A stretch of DNA of 64,000 nucleotides from Sinonovacula constricta (lineage: Eukaryota > Mollusca > Bivalvia > Cardiida > Solecurtidae), in the NCBI GenBank assembly GCA_007844125.1, contig CM017572.1:28707008-28771007 (forward strand), in the 5' to 3' direction. Shown piece by piece: positions 1 to 11,526 of the stretch. The translations under genes were made by a program, and so were the position numbers. Position 1 is the stretch's first letter. The number at the start of each line of letters is the position of its first letter. The notes beneath the pieces are model-generated. The model was not told the origin of the DNA. It saw only the letters and a list, made by a program, of their open reading frames with translations, and searched no databases.

Positions 1-833
1 TTTTAGTGATTTTAAATACTGATATTAAGTATTTAATACATTAGGCCAGGTTTGTCTGCTTTTTAGTGATTTTAAATACTGATATTAAAGTATTTAATAC
101 ATTAGGCCAGGTTTGTCTGCTTTTTAGTGATTTTAAATACTGATATTAAAGTATTTATACATTGAGCCAGGTTTGTCTGCTTTTTAGTGATTTTAAATAC
201 TGATATTAAAGTATTTAATACATTAGGCCAGGTTTGTCTGCTTTTTAGTGATTTTAAATACTGATATTAAAGTATTTAATACATTAGGCCAGGTTTGTCT
301 GCTTTTTAGTGATTTTAAATACTGTATTAAGTATTTAATACATTAGACCAGGTTTGTCTGCTTTTTAGTGTTTTAAATACTGTATTAAAGTATTTAATAC
401 ATTAGACCAGGTTTGTCTGCTTTTTAGTGATTTTAAATACTGATATTAAAATTTTAATGCATTAGACCAGGTTTGTCTGCTTTTTAGTGTTTTAATACTG
501 ATATTAAAGTATTTATATATTAGACCAGGTTTGTCTGCTTTTTAGTGTTTTAAATACTGATATTAAAGTATTTTAATAGATTAGACCAGGTTTGTCTGCT
601 TTTTAGTGATTTTAAATACTGATATAAAGTATTTTAATGCATTAGACCAGGTTTGTCTGCTTTTTAGTGTTTTAAATACAATACTGGTATTAAAGGATTT
701 AATATATTAGGCCTGGTTTGTCTGCTTTTTAGTGATTTTAAATACTGATATTAAAGTATTTAATACATAATGCCTGGTTTGTCTGCTTTTTAGTGATTTT
801 AAAAACTGATATTAATGTATTTTAATACATTAG
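1..833. repeat. 60-bp AT-rich tandem satellite
   Basis: About 14 head-to-tail copies of a roughly 60-bp unit run off the left edge of the window. Each unit carries the words 'ccaggtttgtctgc' and 'ttttagtgattttaaatact'. Inside each unit AAATACT and AGTATTT form a short inverted repeat, so every copy could fold into a small AT-rich hairpin. Copies differ by one-base indels and a few substitutions, and the last ones (from about 661) are the most diverged. The array ends against a SINE fragment. Confidence 0.95.
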
Positions 834-835
834 AT

Positions 836-945
836 CAGCTGGAAGACCTTCCTACATTAAGTCCTTTGCCCCAACCAAGCGGTGTGAGGCTGAGTAGTCA
901 GAGGAGTTACAAATCGGCGACTCTGCCACAGGTGGGGCAACCACA
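836..945 (-). mobile_element. Fragment of tRNA-derived SINE (family A)
   Basis: The segment matches in reverse the head of the family-A SINE seen at 56745-56975, 15309-15530 and 17305-17560, sharing 'gaagaccttcc', 'ttaagtcctt' and 'cagaggagttacaa'. It directly abuts the satellite on its left. Its right end merges with the first recognised exon of the protease/PHD gene, so the splice acceptor near 931 seems to lie within SINE sequence. Confidence 0.75.
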
Positions 946-983
946 ACAAGTGTCTGAAGAATTTGGTGATTTTGTGCTGCAAG
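932..983 (+). CDS. C48/PHD gene, candidate upstream exon
   Basis: Exon candidate between a CACAG acceptor and a GTAAGA donor, reading ...SEEFGDFVLQ and ending in phase 1, which fits the next exon. The acceptor lies in the edge of a SINE, so this may be an exonised repeat. A start codon upstream was not identified. Confidence 0.4.
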
Positions 984-3900
984 GTAAGACAATAAATTTG
1001 TTGATCACATGCTTATAATGAACATGCACACTAGTTGATCAATGTAATATTATGAACAGAAAAGAAGCAATATGAAATAAACATTTCATGTTTTAATAGA
1101 AGAACAACTTACTGAAATTTGACAAAAAATACACAGGTATCTAAAGCCATCTTATCAGATGTGAAATGCATGTATGACATATTTCAATAGAATCCAGTGC
1201 TGGGGTTCATCAGAGTCTTACTGTTTTGAGGAGAACGGTGCTAGAGAAGCTGGAGATGGTAAAGAACAGGATACTTCACATCAGTGCCAAACATATGGAA
1301 GACATAGGCAAAAAACTGGAAAATATCTTGAAAAAAAGCCAGAAGGTCCATTGGGAGAAACCCCCATTCAGCTTAAGACACGGAAAAAAAAGAAAAGTTC
1401 AACAGTGTGGACAAGAAGGTATATCTATTTTTCTGCTTTTATGTCATTCAGCATGTATCATATGGTTAGATTTATTTGGCAAGAATGTACAAATAATGGA
1501 TCGTATTTAGTATGAAAAACAATTGAAATGCATTTAACTTTAAGAATATAATTAAACAAGATAATTATAAGAACATTAACATACATATTTATAAGATACC
1601 TAATTATAAGAACATTAACATACATATTTATAAGATACCTTGATTGCAAAATTTTATAAATAATCATAGAAGGCACCTGGCTGAAGAAGTGTAAAATGTA
1701 ACATTTAAAGTACATTCTCAATTTAACGACACTTATTTTACAATAGTTTACTTTTTACATTCTAATTTAACACACTTATTTTACAATAGTTTACTTTTAC
1801 CTCAAATTAATATCACATTGTAATATCAAAAACTTCTTGCACAGTGATGATATTGATGGCATTCATATGCATCTTAAAACATCTTGGTCACAGCTGGTCA
1901 AATTTGCATTTTTAGCCAAAGAGGAAAACTTTGTTGAACAACAATGAATAATGGACTATAACCCTGATCAGTGTATATATTTACTATATTATATGTGGCC
2001 ATGCCGGCCTCAAAAGATTGTACTGCTTTTCAGTTGGGGAGAATAAAAAGACTTAAGTCTGTTAAAAGTCTATTATTCAAAGAACTGTAATTGTGGAAAA
2101 GTATATTTTACCAATTACATACCAGTATGTATTGCTTTTCCTAAGTCCATCATAAAATGTAAAGAAAATTGTAGAAAAAGACATATTTACTAATTACATA
2201 CTTCTATTATTATTGCTGTTTAAGTCTTTGATTTAAAGTAAATTGTAGAAAGTTTATATATTTACTTTTTTGCAGACATCTCTAACAAAGATGAGAAAAA
2301 TTTCACCATGACCTTGCACTCTCAACATTCTTTTGAAAGTATGTATAATTTCCAAAACTTGATAAGTTTTAAAATTGTAAACAAAACTGCCTGTTTATAG
2401 AAGTATAGTATACTTGTCACATTTTATTTTCTTCTGTCTCCTGGAGCATATCCCCAAATATTTTTTGCGTGATGATTACCGAGTTTTGATTTATATAAAA
2501 AAGAACTTATTTCATGTGTTAAAATTACTTCAATATGTACAATTTTAAACATAGATATTGAAAGTTTTCATCTGTGGAGAAGTCCCATGACAAATGTTCA
2601 GATAGGACCTTTACCCAAGCAAGCAGTTTTATTAAATCTAATAGAGATCAGTCCTTTACATCTAATTTTTATGAAACAATTGTGTTTTAATTTGCATTTT
2701 CTCTTTCCAGAGCATTGGAAAACAGCTACTGCAGATGATGACTCTATTGTTGTGAAAATTGGGCCGTTTACTCTTGGCGAAGACTCTTTTCATTTTCTCA
2801 AGTCAACTTTAACAGATGAGGTAACAGCTTAATTTACACATATAACTTAATCTTGACTCTTCTTTACTGCAGTTTTACATCAGCAATTGGCTTGTTCAAA
2901 CCAAAACTAAAAGTATACCAACCTTTCATCACTTAATGCCGGGCTGGAAAAATACAGTAGCCTGATGTCCTGGACAAGTCAAAATACAGTTTCGGGCTAC
3001 TGGTCATTGATCATTAAATCAGTCCCTGACAAGTCATAAAGCGGCAATCAGGCAAGTGACAAATTAACAGCAGTTTTCTAATTAGCAATGAAGACAATCA
3101 ATTTCACGCCAGGAGCATTTATCAACAAAACGTAAATGTGGTACATGTACAATGCATGTACCTGTTCAAAACAGTCAATCACGACACGTGATACATAAAT
3201 GCTTCTAGACAAAAAAAGACACAGCCTGATATTATACCTTGTTTGTTAGTTGTTGATATGATAAATGTGTTGTTGTGTTTGTTAATTGAAAACGATGCAA
3301 ATTCTTGGACAAGTCAGTTTTGTCCAGGTTAATAGTCCAGGACTAGTCGTTACAAAGAAAAAATGTCCAGCTCTGCTATGCTTAAATTTAAAGAAATAAA
3401 TGATTGTTTTAACTTTAAAAGAAAATATCTTTGTTACTTTCAACATTTTCAGGTCATTGATTCCTACTTGTTTTTGATGACTCAAGGGAGGAACATTCTG
3501 TATGTAAACTGTTGTGGTTCCAGCGATATTTGGCACTCTGAAGTACCCATATACACCTGAAAACCTGCTTCTTCAACATGTTAAACAAATGAATTAAATA
3601 CTAATAAAGCGTAAAGTTTAATTGCATAAAACATGTGGCTTTTGTTAATAGTGTCACTTAAAGGCATTGAAAATGACCTTCTTTACAGTCCAGACCCACC
3701 CCGCTGCACACACACACATACACACACAGATAAGACCACGCTTTGAGATCACACCTGGACATTTGATAAGTTTATTATATCCTGACATATCATAGGGGTA
3801 GAGGTCATAAAACAATCACACTTGATGAACATGGACTAACTGCACTGTAATTGGTCAGCAACGTCTAATCCCCATCCCTAATACTATTGCATTTGGGTCC

Positions 3901-5719
3901 AGCTGGCTATGGCCCACCCCCACAATCCAATTTTCACTGCCTTTAAGCCAATACCATTCAATACATACACTCATGCCTTATTATAGTTCAAGAGGGACCT
4001 CAATAAGTATGATTATATATGGAAACAATTTTCACATATAAACAGTACATATAATTATTTTGTATATTGAAATAGGAGAAGCTTCAAAAACTATGACATG
4101 TGTTTTGGCTGTCATCAATCAATCTGGATGTCATTGGTGTCTTGTGGTAAGTGACTTAATCAAACACTATTAACATACACTGGCAGTGTATAGTGGTGAT
4201 AGTAGTCATCTGATACGATACCTATTCTCCACAATGTTGTTTATATTGCTTGAAATGGCCCATACTGCTTCCGTGTCAAATGTATAATTAAAAACAAGAA
4301 TAACTGCAATAGTATGAACCTTCAATGTTTTTTTCATAAAATAAATTTTATGTATTTAATCTGTGAAGTGGATTATTTAATCATCGACTACTGTCCTCTG
4401 AATATGATTTACAGAACCTGTCAGTTTTAAAGTTTCTGTATACCTTCCTTAATGTTGTCAGAAATTGCTACCATGATACATAGACAGTTTCCATGTGATG
4501 ATCGGACAGTTAAAGGCAGCCATCTTGGACCGATGTTTCCAGTGGCAATAAGGCTTCACCTCAGACCGATGTTTCCAGTGGAAATGAGGCTCCACCTGAG
4601 ACTGATGTTTCCTGTGGCAATAAGGCTCCACCTCAGACCGATGTTTCCAGTGGCAATAAGGCTCCACGTCAGACCGATGTTTCCAGTGGCAATAAAGCTC
4701 AACCTTAGACCGATGTTTCCAGTGGCAATAAGGCTCCACCTCAGACCGATGTTTCCAGTTGAATTGAGGCTCCAACGCGGGAAGGTGTTTCCAGTGGAAA
4801 TGAGGCTTCACCTCGGACTGGTGTTTCCAAAGGAAATGAGGCTCCACCTCGGACTGGTGTTTCCAGTGGAAATGAGGCTCCACCTTGGACAGGTGTTTCC
4901 AGAGGAAATGAGGCTCCACCTCGGACAGGTGTTTCCAGAGGAAATGAGGCTCCACTGCAAAAAAAAATAAATCTGCAGAACATCACTTGTAAAGTATGTA
5001 TGTATTTTTTTTAAACCTTGATTTTAACAAATTATCTTGTGGTTTAATGTACCTATGACATCAATGATTTTCAGTCAGTAAATATATATTTCTGTATGTT
5101 ATAACAGTGACAATGTAAAATGATCTTAAATTAAAAGGTTGAAAACAAAGTAGTTTTACAAATATTGCCCCTACATGATAAAGCCAAATACAACATACTG
5201 CAATACTGTTGCATTCTAACTTCAATTTGGTTGTTTTGATGTTTTTCCCACTACAGTGGTTGTGTTCTAATAAGTCTTTTACTGTACAAATTTTCAGCAT
5301 CTAAACATGAAGTTTTCCAATTTTTTTTCACCGGAAAAGTTAAAGTTTCATTTTTTTTCTGTTCTTAAAAGGAAGATACTGTTTATGCCGCAAGCCAGAT
5401 GGTGGAAAGTATGCACACAATATCTAATTATAGTCCAAAGTATACATGTAATTTTACTACCTTTTATATGTTTACTTGTACCAACCAAGATGATGTAAAA
5501 GATGAGCAGTATTATTTAGTTATATAAATTGTGATAGAAAATCATGTATTCATCTGTGAGGAAATGATATACATGTAGAATATTAATCTGGCGGTTTTCT
5601 GTTGCAGTGTCTACTGGCAGTGTGACTGCTGTGGCCAGTGGTTCCATCCTGCATGCCTGGGGAGAGCGACCCCAGGCAAAGGTCCAGCAGCAGATTTCAT
5701 CTGTGGGACATGTACTTGA
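932..5719 (+). CDS. Ulp1/C48 protease-like and PHD-finger gene (gene span, spliced)
   Basis: Spliced gene with exons at about 932-983, 1191-1418, 2276-2338, 2711-2820, 3453-3503, 4076-4146, 5372-5408 and 5608-5719. Intron phases agree through the first five exons. The middle encodes a stretch typical of the Ulp1/sentrin-protease (C48) fold as found in many invertebrate transposon-linked proteins: GEDSFHFL, VIDSYLFL, then GCHWCLV with the His-Trp pair of the catalytic histidine. The C terminus is a PHD-type C4HC3 zinc finger ending in CGTCT and a TGA. The exons that should carry the catalytic Asp and Cys between 4146 and 5372 were not found; a 36-bp minisatellite sits there. Phase also fails between 3503 and 4076. 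So it is either incompletely modelled or decayed. An AATAAA at 5933-5938 is a plausible polyadenylation signal. Activity on SUMO or ubiquitin-like proteins is family knowledge, not shown here. Confidence 0.6.
1191..1418 (+). CDS. C48/PHD gene, basic linker exon
   Basis: Flanked by a TTTCAATAG acceptor and a GTATAT donor. The phase-consistent frame is open for 75 codons and encodes a lysine-rich, probably helical segment (TVLEKLEMVKNRIL, later RHGKKRKVQQCGQ) that could act as a nuclear localisation signal. It joins the exons on both sides in phase 1. Confidence 0.5.
2276..2338 (+). CDS. C48/PHD gene, short exon
   Basis: 63-nt exon between TTTTTTGCAG and GTATGT, encoding ISNKDEKNFTMTLHSQHSFE with split codons at both ends that match its neighbours. 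Confidence 0.5.
2711..2820 (+). CDS. C48/PHD gene, start of protease-like domain
   Basis: Exon between CTCTTTCCAG and GTAACA. It encodes HWKTATADDDSIVV and then GPFTLGEDSFHFLKS, the kind of 'substrate entry' strand and helix that precedes the core of Ulp1-like proteases. It ends in phase 0. Confidence 0.55.
3453..3503 (+). CDS. C48/PHD gene, VIDSYL exon
   Basis: Exon after TTTTCAG, reading VIDSYLFLMTQGRNILY. The V-I-D-S/A-Y-L motif is typical of C48-like domains. The donor is uncertain: GTAAAC after Tyr gives phase 0, which does not match the next exon, and the frame also runs on through a Cys-rich stretch to a stop at about 3558. An unseen small exon may lie between. Confidence 0.5.
4076..4146 (+). 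CDS. C48/PHD gene, catalytic His-Trp exon
   Basis: Exon between an AATAG acceptor and a perfect GTAAGT donor. The useful frame reads TCVLAVINQSGCHWCLV; the HW pair is the hallmark of the catalytic histidine in Ulp1-type proteases. It needs a phase-1 exon in front of it. Confidence 0.55.
4480..4955. repeat. 36-bp minisatellite with seed element
   Basis: About 12 copies of a 36-bp unit (core 'gatgtttccagtgg' and 'aggctccacct') from 4529. The 50 bases just before it, with 'gtttccatgtgatg' and 'aaaggcagccatctt', match the 104-bp repeat at 49.4-49.9 kb, so the array sits at the edge of that interspersed element. Because 36 is a multiple of three, both strands stay open (172 and 165 codons). No sign of true coding was seen; it lies in the intron where the rest of the protease core would be expected. 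Confidence 0.9.
5372..5408 (+). CDS. C48/PHD gene, first half of PHD finger
   Basis: 37-nt exon after TTCTTAAAAG and before GTATGC. In the frame set by the next exon it reads RYCLCRKPDGGK, supplying the first Cys pair of the PHD finger. It ends in phase 2, matching the single leading base of the following exon. Confidence 0.65.
5608..5719 (+). CDS. C48/PHD gene, PHD finger terminal exon
   Basis: Terminal exon after TTCTGTTGCAG. It reads VYWQCDCCGQWFHPACLG and ends CGTCT-stop. The W-x-C-x2-C-x2-W-F-H-x2-C and C-x2-C spacing is that of a PHD finger. Together with the preceding exon all eight zinc ligands are present. Confidence 0.75.
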
Positions 5720-8700
5720 CTAAGTGTGATAATTTAGTCAAAACACTTTTGGACAAAAATGACAATCTAAATCAGCCAGTATCTCAATGCAACCAATATA
5801 AAAAACAAAATAGCAAGTTTTAATATTTTAGGATTTACATGATATGCATAAACATTACTGTAGGTGATGGATCATACAAATAGATATAAAATTCAAAACA
5901 AAGTTCATACAAAGTCTATTTATGAATGTGAGAATAAAGATGTGCTTAACCATGTTAATTAAGTGCAAATTTTTTTAACATCCTCCAAGACTTGTGTTAA
6001 AACAAATGGTGCATACTGCTGGACAATGTTAATCATAGTTAAATGAAAAACATTAAAACACAACCATCTTCCATGACACTGTATATTATAAATTAACAGA
6101 TTTTATACATTAATTATCTTAAACTACCTCTTTCGATCGTATGTATAAATATTAAGGTACTATTCAGTAAAATTTTCAGTTATTACTAAAAGCTTAGAGG
6201 TTGTTAAGCAATGAGACTAAATGTTGTATGGTATTATTGTTAATACATGTTTACTTTGTAGAAAATTGCACGTTTTCTACCGAACTATATGGACATAAAG
6301 CTATTTAATGTATCTCAACTTTTCTGTCTGGTCTATTTGCTACTTTGAACAGAAGCCTCATTTTAACATTTATTTTCATTGATAGTACATATTGTAGGTT
6401 TAAGGCAACTTGGTCCCAGTTGGTCAAATTTGCATTTTTCTATTCTTTTTCTTAATAATTCCTAAATAACGAATTATCATCTTTGGAATAACAAATTACC
6501 ATCTTTGAACATTAATTTCAGCTATTTTTAGCCATTTTATGTCATAAATAATTGCACATAATAACACATTTTAGAGATAAACAAGTTTAGCAAGAGCTAT
6601 TTATATATAGTGTATATGTCAGTCATGAACAATAAAACATCAGAAGTGATGCAATAATTTAAATGCATATGAAGTGTGTATTGTATAGTTTTATGTCATG
6701 TATGCATGCGGAAGTGTGACCAAGTTATTTTTCATGAAAACTTACATGCTTTGTATAAGACTTTTAAAAACTTTTTTTTACCTTTTAATCTCCAGTTTTA
6801 ATCTAGTTATTTTAGAATTGTATATTGTTCAAATCAGTATTTGCTACAATCTATATTAATAATACTTACTTTGCATATGAACATAAATATATCAAAGCAG
6901 ATCAAATCATTTTTTGACATACTACTCATTACTAGTCTTGTGGTCAGATTCAGATTGTTATAACAAAATAATGTTTGAGCTTAATTGCGAAGTTTTGCTG
7001 TTCATTTTATTTAAGATGTTTGAATTATTAGAACATATACTTTGCATTACTTGACATTCTGGACTTTTAAATAATCAGGAGTTAGTATGTATAAAACAAA
7101 TGAAGACATATTGCTTTTGTATACTTACCACAGTAACACATAGTGCTGATTGTATTTTATATTTTAATATTTCTTTTGTGCTCTAGGCATAATCTGCTTG
7201 AAACCTACTTTTTATTTTTTATAATGTACTTTGACCTTTATTACTGGTATTGTTATTTTTTATGTTGTGAATGAGTCCCTTTTTTTTCTTATGTTTTATA
7301 ATGTGTTAAAGGCCTTTATGTACAACAAATGTTTATATAGTTATAGATTTTCAGTCATTTTTGTACAACACTTGCTATAAATCAATAGATTATTAACAAG
7401 TTATTTCTTTGTTTTGTTTACATGTACCCCATGTGTTATCTTTCTCATCAAAGTTACTTGTCAATAATAATGTGTTAAATTAATTTAACAAAAACTTACG
7501 TCATACATATTAATGTCAGGCACAATCTCAATGAACGCATTAATGCACTTATCATAAAAATGCCACCAACAAACAAAAATAACGACCATTTAGGGAGCTT
7601 AAAGAATAAAAATAGAATATTTTGAGACTTGCTGTACGGCAACTTGTCGGATAATACCTACTATTACGATAACTTAAATATTCAAAACAATACCTAATAA
7701 ATACAAGCACTGATCAAGAACATGTTACTAGCGCTTTATTTTTAAGTGAGTTGGGCCTTCTGCCGATTCTAGGAATGTTTTTTCGCTTGTTATCTGTAAT
7801 TTAATGTTATGGTATGCTTTTGAAACAAAACAAGAAAAGTACAACATTTAAACACACAGTTTTTATTTGTTTAGGCCAAAACGACAATTCAACAATACCA
7901 AAACTATTTTCTGATATATGGGAAACAGGAAACAAAGCTGGTCTCAGACATAAAAAAAAGTTATATAAAGCACATACAAATTATGTAATAACACAACATG
8001 GTCCTTATTTAAGTTATTAAATACATTGTGCTGCAAACCAAAAGTATAATAACTATTTCTGTCTGAACAGAGAACACAAAAATAGTAAGCAACATTAAAA
8101 CTCTTTTTGTTTAGAACACAAAGAGGCTTATATCATTTAATAAGTAACACATAAATGGCACATAAATGGCATAGTAACTCTATGCTACCAATTTAGGGTG
8201 AACTAAAGAGCAGACAAAACTTGCCAGAAATATACCGGTATTAACTTCTTCAAGCATTGTAAAGTAAAATCAACTAAAGAGAAACAAAATATGCGAGAAC
8301 CATAATTGGAATTAAAACTCTAAGCATATATTTTCATCCTAAAGAGCAGACAAAACCAGCCAGGTACAATAAATGAGTCATACAGCTAAAAAACGCACTT
8401 AAAGCAGATAAACTAGCCGGGTACATTTAAGGCTATAAAATTTGTATTTAAAAATGCAATAAAATGCAGACAAAACATTCTGGTACATTTAATTATTTTA
8501 AAGCTTGCAATTTAAAATGCAGTAAAATGCAGACAAACCTAGCAAGTGACTTTAAAGTACTATATAGATTTATCTCTAAACATATGTAACAGGATGAGAA
8601 AAAATATGCTTTGCCATGACTTTGTCAACTTAAGAGCTTAAACCTTCTTACAGACTTTAAATGCTCTTCAGTTAAGCTGCGACTTATGTGTCCTACAACT

Positions 8701-9044
8701 AACCATCTCTGTAAACCATAGCAAGTACTAAACTAAATTTTTGTACGTGTAAACATCTAGATTTTATTTATGATAAAATAAACAAGGCCAGGCAAAGTGT
8801 TGAATTCATTTTATCACTATATTAAATAAGCATTATTCCAGCATTATTCCAGTAAAAAAAGTAAAATTTATAATATCATCCATGTTAACAAGACATAATC
8901 TACATTAAAAAACAACTTACAACAACAATATACACAACAAAAACAATCATAATTTACAAACAACACAAAAGATCTGTAACTTAAAACACTATTTACACAA
9001 CACAAAATTCTATAAAATAGTCACTTAATAGACTACACTAAATG
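5720..9044. other. AT-rich intergenic stretch between convergent genes
   Basis: No supportable gene. AATAAA at 5933-5938 probably ends the upstream gene. A phrase like 'tggtcaaatttgcattttt' occurs near 6420 and also near 1890. From about 8190 to 8560 there are six or so very diverged repeats containing 'aaaatgcagacaaaac' and 'ggtacattta'. The rest is AT-rich without visible structure. Confidence 0.6.
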
Positions 9045-9292
9045 TCAAGCACGGACACTGTATACACTTCCGACTGCTGCCAAGAAGGTTAATGTGACCA
9101 TTTCGTCATCGCTATAGCGGTCCCACAGTGTCGCAAGGGCTTTGTTGATGGCCTTGGACTGGCTAGTAGACTCAATCTGGAGATCCCTTCCCTCGACCAG
9201 CACACAGACAATCTCGGCCTCCTTACTATTCTCCGAGACAAGTTTGGAGAACCCTAAGGCGCATCTGATTTCAATCAGCAGGTTGTGGTATC
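9045..9292 (-). pseudogene. MULE transposase, last exon
   Basis: Acceptor TTTTTCAG, then YHNLLIEIRCALGF through AAVGSVYSVRA and a TGA at 9045-9047. The frame is open for 81 codons. The leading split codon completes the Gly of the E-G-Y-H motif from the preceding exon. Confidence 0.7.
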
Positions 9293-9478
9293 CTGAAAAA
9301 GATATAAATATTCTTATGATATTTAAATTAAAAATTAAATGTGCTGACTTTAATAATTATTTAAAGAGAAACAAATTATTTTACTAAATTTAAAAGCATA
9401 ACATTTTGGTTGAGGTGAAAATGGTATAGAATGCACATTTACTTGTTTTAAATTAAATATAAAATTTAAGGTTCCAAC

Positions 9479-9820
9479 CTTCCAAGTCGTTATTTGTCGA
9501 CACTTCCTGTCAGAAGATGGACCAATCTTCAGGCGCAAAAGCGCCATCTATCCACTGATGCCCAATGTACCTGACCAGGGACTGGGTTAATAGCGTTGAG
9601 GCACGACCCTATAGATTGTCAAAGGCGCCTCTGATGTGGGTGGCGGACAGAAACTAGAGTGCCATCAGCGCATGCATGTACCGGAGTATGGCCCCTCGTT
9701 GCCGGTATGCCTCTGCCAGGCCATCGGCATGGACTCACCTCCAAACCGCTTTACTCCAGTGAAAGGCACATCCTTTCCTGTCCCGTCTGGGGAAGACCTC
9801 ACGAACTGCATTCCAGATGG
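9479..9820 (-). pseudogene. MULE transposase core exon with four in-frame stops
   Basis: Starts AIWNAVREVFP and GCAFHWSKAVW, continues GLAEAYRQRGAI, then IGHQWIDGAFAPEDW and STNNDLEG. The expected family frame is kept for the whole 342 nt, but stops interrupt it at 9735-9737 (TGA), 9654-9656 (TAG), 9609-9611 (TAG) and 9510-9512 (TGA). At least the first and last look like single C-to-T changes of arginine codons. There is no frameshift. Confidence 0.8.
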
Positions 9821-10001
9821 CTGAAACATAAGTATATTGCTATAAAATATGTAACATATGAGGAAAATATGACGAGATATAAGGCTATAAAACTTTCTGA
9901 ATAAAATGCTGTCATAAATTATTGGCATTTAGATGGTATTTTTCCAGTAAATCATTTGTCTGCATCTAACTGTTTACAAACTATGTACATGGTAAACATA
10001 C

Positions 10002-10203
10002 CAAGTTTGAAGTCAGCAACAAAGCCTTCAACAGCAAGCTGCCCAACACAATCCACGACTACGTTGAAGATGGCCACGTAGTCGCATTGGGTGTGGCGGC
10101 TCATCAGAGCGAACACCAGTGGCAGCTGCCTCTGGTGGCCATCTCTCTCCATAAACGCACTGATCAAAAGCAGCTGTTTGGAGTTGAAGGGCCTTCCAAC
10201 AAC
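10002..10203 (-). pseudogene. MULE transposase, catalytic Asp exon
   Basis: 202-nt exon between TCTTTCAG and GTATGT. It reads VVGRPFNSKQLLLISAF, LPLVFALMSRHTQCDYVAIF and FVADFKL. Intact, no stops. The wording is typical of the MULE transposase domain. Confidence 0.8.
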
Positions 10204-10284
10204 CTGAAAGACGTCAGAAACAGATATCATGGTTGATTTTATCTATTTATTTATATTATTTTTTTATTATTTATATTTTTTTAC

Positions 10285-10373
10285 CTTAAAGGCGCCGTCA
10301 ATGTACCACCGCTTTGCAGTCTTGAGTAGACCCAGCTGAAAAGGCGTTGAGAATACAGACCATGCATCCAAGT
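10285..10373 (-). pseudogene. MULE transposase, first Asp exon
   Basis: Reads LDAWSVFSTPFQLGLL and AKRWYIDGAFK before a GTAAAA donor. The W-Y-I-D-G-x-F-K block is the start of the MULE catalytic domain. Confidence 0.75.
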
Positions 10374-10558
10374 CTGCGATTTGGCAAAAACAACAGCATT
10401 ATTTCAGAATTATTGAAATATACAACAATGACTGAGCTTTAGCAAGCTAACCTGGAGTTGTGTTGTATGCCAGATATTTTTTTTTAATAAATAGTGTTTT
10501 TATTGTCTTTCACATTAACTGAAATTAACAATTAAAACTGAGATTAATGTAAACTTAC

Positions 10559-10794
10559 TTGGTCAAGAGTAGTATACACGTCTAGTGTGCTATCTATCGG
10601 TGCGGACCTCTCCAGCATCGGCATGGCGATGTCATCGTCGCTCACGTCTAGGTTGCTTCTATCGGCATGGTCCTCTCAAGCATCTGCATGGCGATGTTAC
10701 TGTCACTCATCTCTAGGTTGCTGTCTATCGGTACAGACCTCTCTAGCTTCAGCATGTCGATGTCATCGTCGCCATCTACTATCACAACTGGCTC
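10559..10794 (-). pseudogene. MULE-associated acidic repeat exon, frameshifted
   Basis: After acceptor AAACCAG it encodes three roughly 21-residue repeats of the pattern SDDDIAMPMLERSAPIDS, with a good GTAAGT donor. One base is missing in the middle repeat (near 10658), which shifts the frame. The preceding exon ends in a related motif (LSDAEMPSLERS), so the repeat unit began there. Confidence 0.6.
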
Positions 10795-10968
10795 CTGGTT
10801 TAGAAATTATTCGCATATAATTTATTTGAAAAAAAAATCAATTATCTTGATTGTTAAATAATTTTAAATGATTTTTACGTAAACTTATTGGCAACACTGG
10901 TGAATGCAAAAAATAACTACATTATCAGCATCATATTTAGTAAGCATCAAAATTCCAGTAACTAACAC

Positions 10969-11091
10969 TTCTCTCGAGCGAAGGCATCTCCGCATCTGAC
11001 AGCATGTTGGCCTCTCCATCTCTACATGGATGGCAGACATAATTGCAGGAGCCAAGACGCATCGCCTCTCTGTACGCTGTCAGGGATATAC
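10969..11091 (-). pseudogene. MULE-associated zinc-finger exon 2
   Basis: Acceptor ACAATAG, reading ISLTAYREAMRLG, SCNYVCHPCRDGEAN and MPSLERS. It supplies the final C-x2-C of the PHD-like finger and fits the previous exon in phase 1. The donor (GTGTTA) is weak. Confidence 0.55.
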
Positions 11092-11526
11092 CTATTGTTA
11101 CATAATGACTGACATAATTCACAAAATATAACATAAAGATCAATATTATTTTTATTTTGTATTATGGAAAATGTATTTTTTCACAAAGATAGAATATTAA
11201 CATTACACCCAAAAAAAGCAATTTATGTATTGTATGATTATTTTCACAATATCAGACTAAAATATATAAAACAAAATGTTAACTTAAATTTCAGATAATA
11301 ATGATGTCAGATGTACAATGTATGATATTTAATGATTCACATTTGTTTCATCCATTAATATTAAGATATAACATATATTTGTTTAACTTATTACATCAAA
11401 TGTGAATTGACGACTTGAAGTTGTGAGAAATACATTGAAAAAATACTTACCCATATTAATTAAATTTTATTAATTAAATATATTCAAAACATTAATATGT
11501 AAAAATAATATGAACAAACATTTTAC

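Noticed and set aside
4452..4970. 172- and 165-codon frames on opposite strands
   Set aside because: 36-bp minisatellite in an intron; no phase-consistent splice sites link it to the neighbouring exons.
9636..9904. Plus-strand frames of 62 and 81 codons
   Set aside because: They are shadows of the minus-strand MULE exon, which has clear family motifs.
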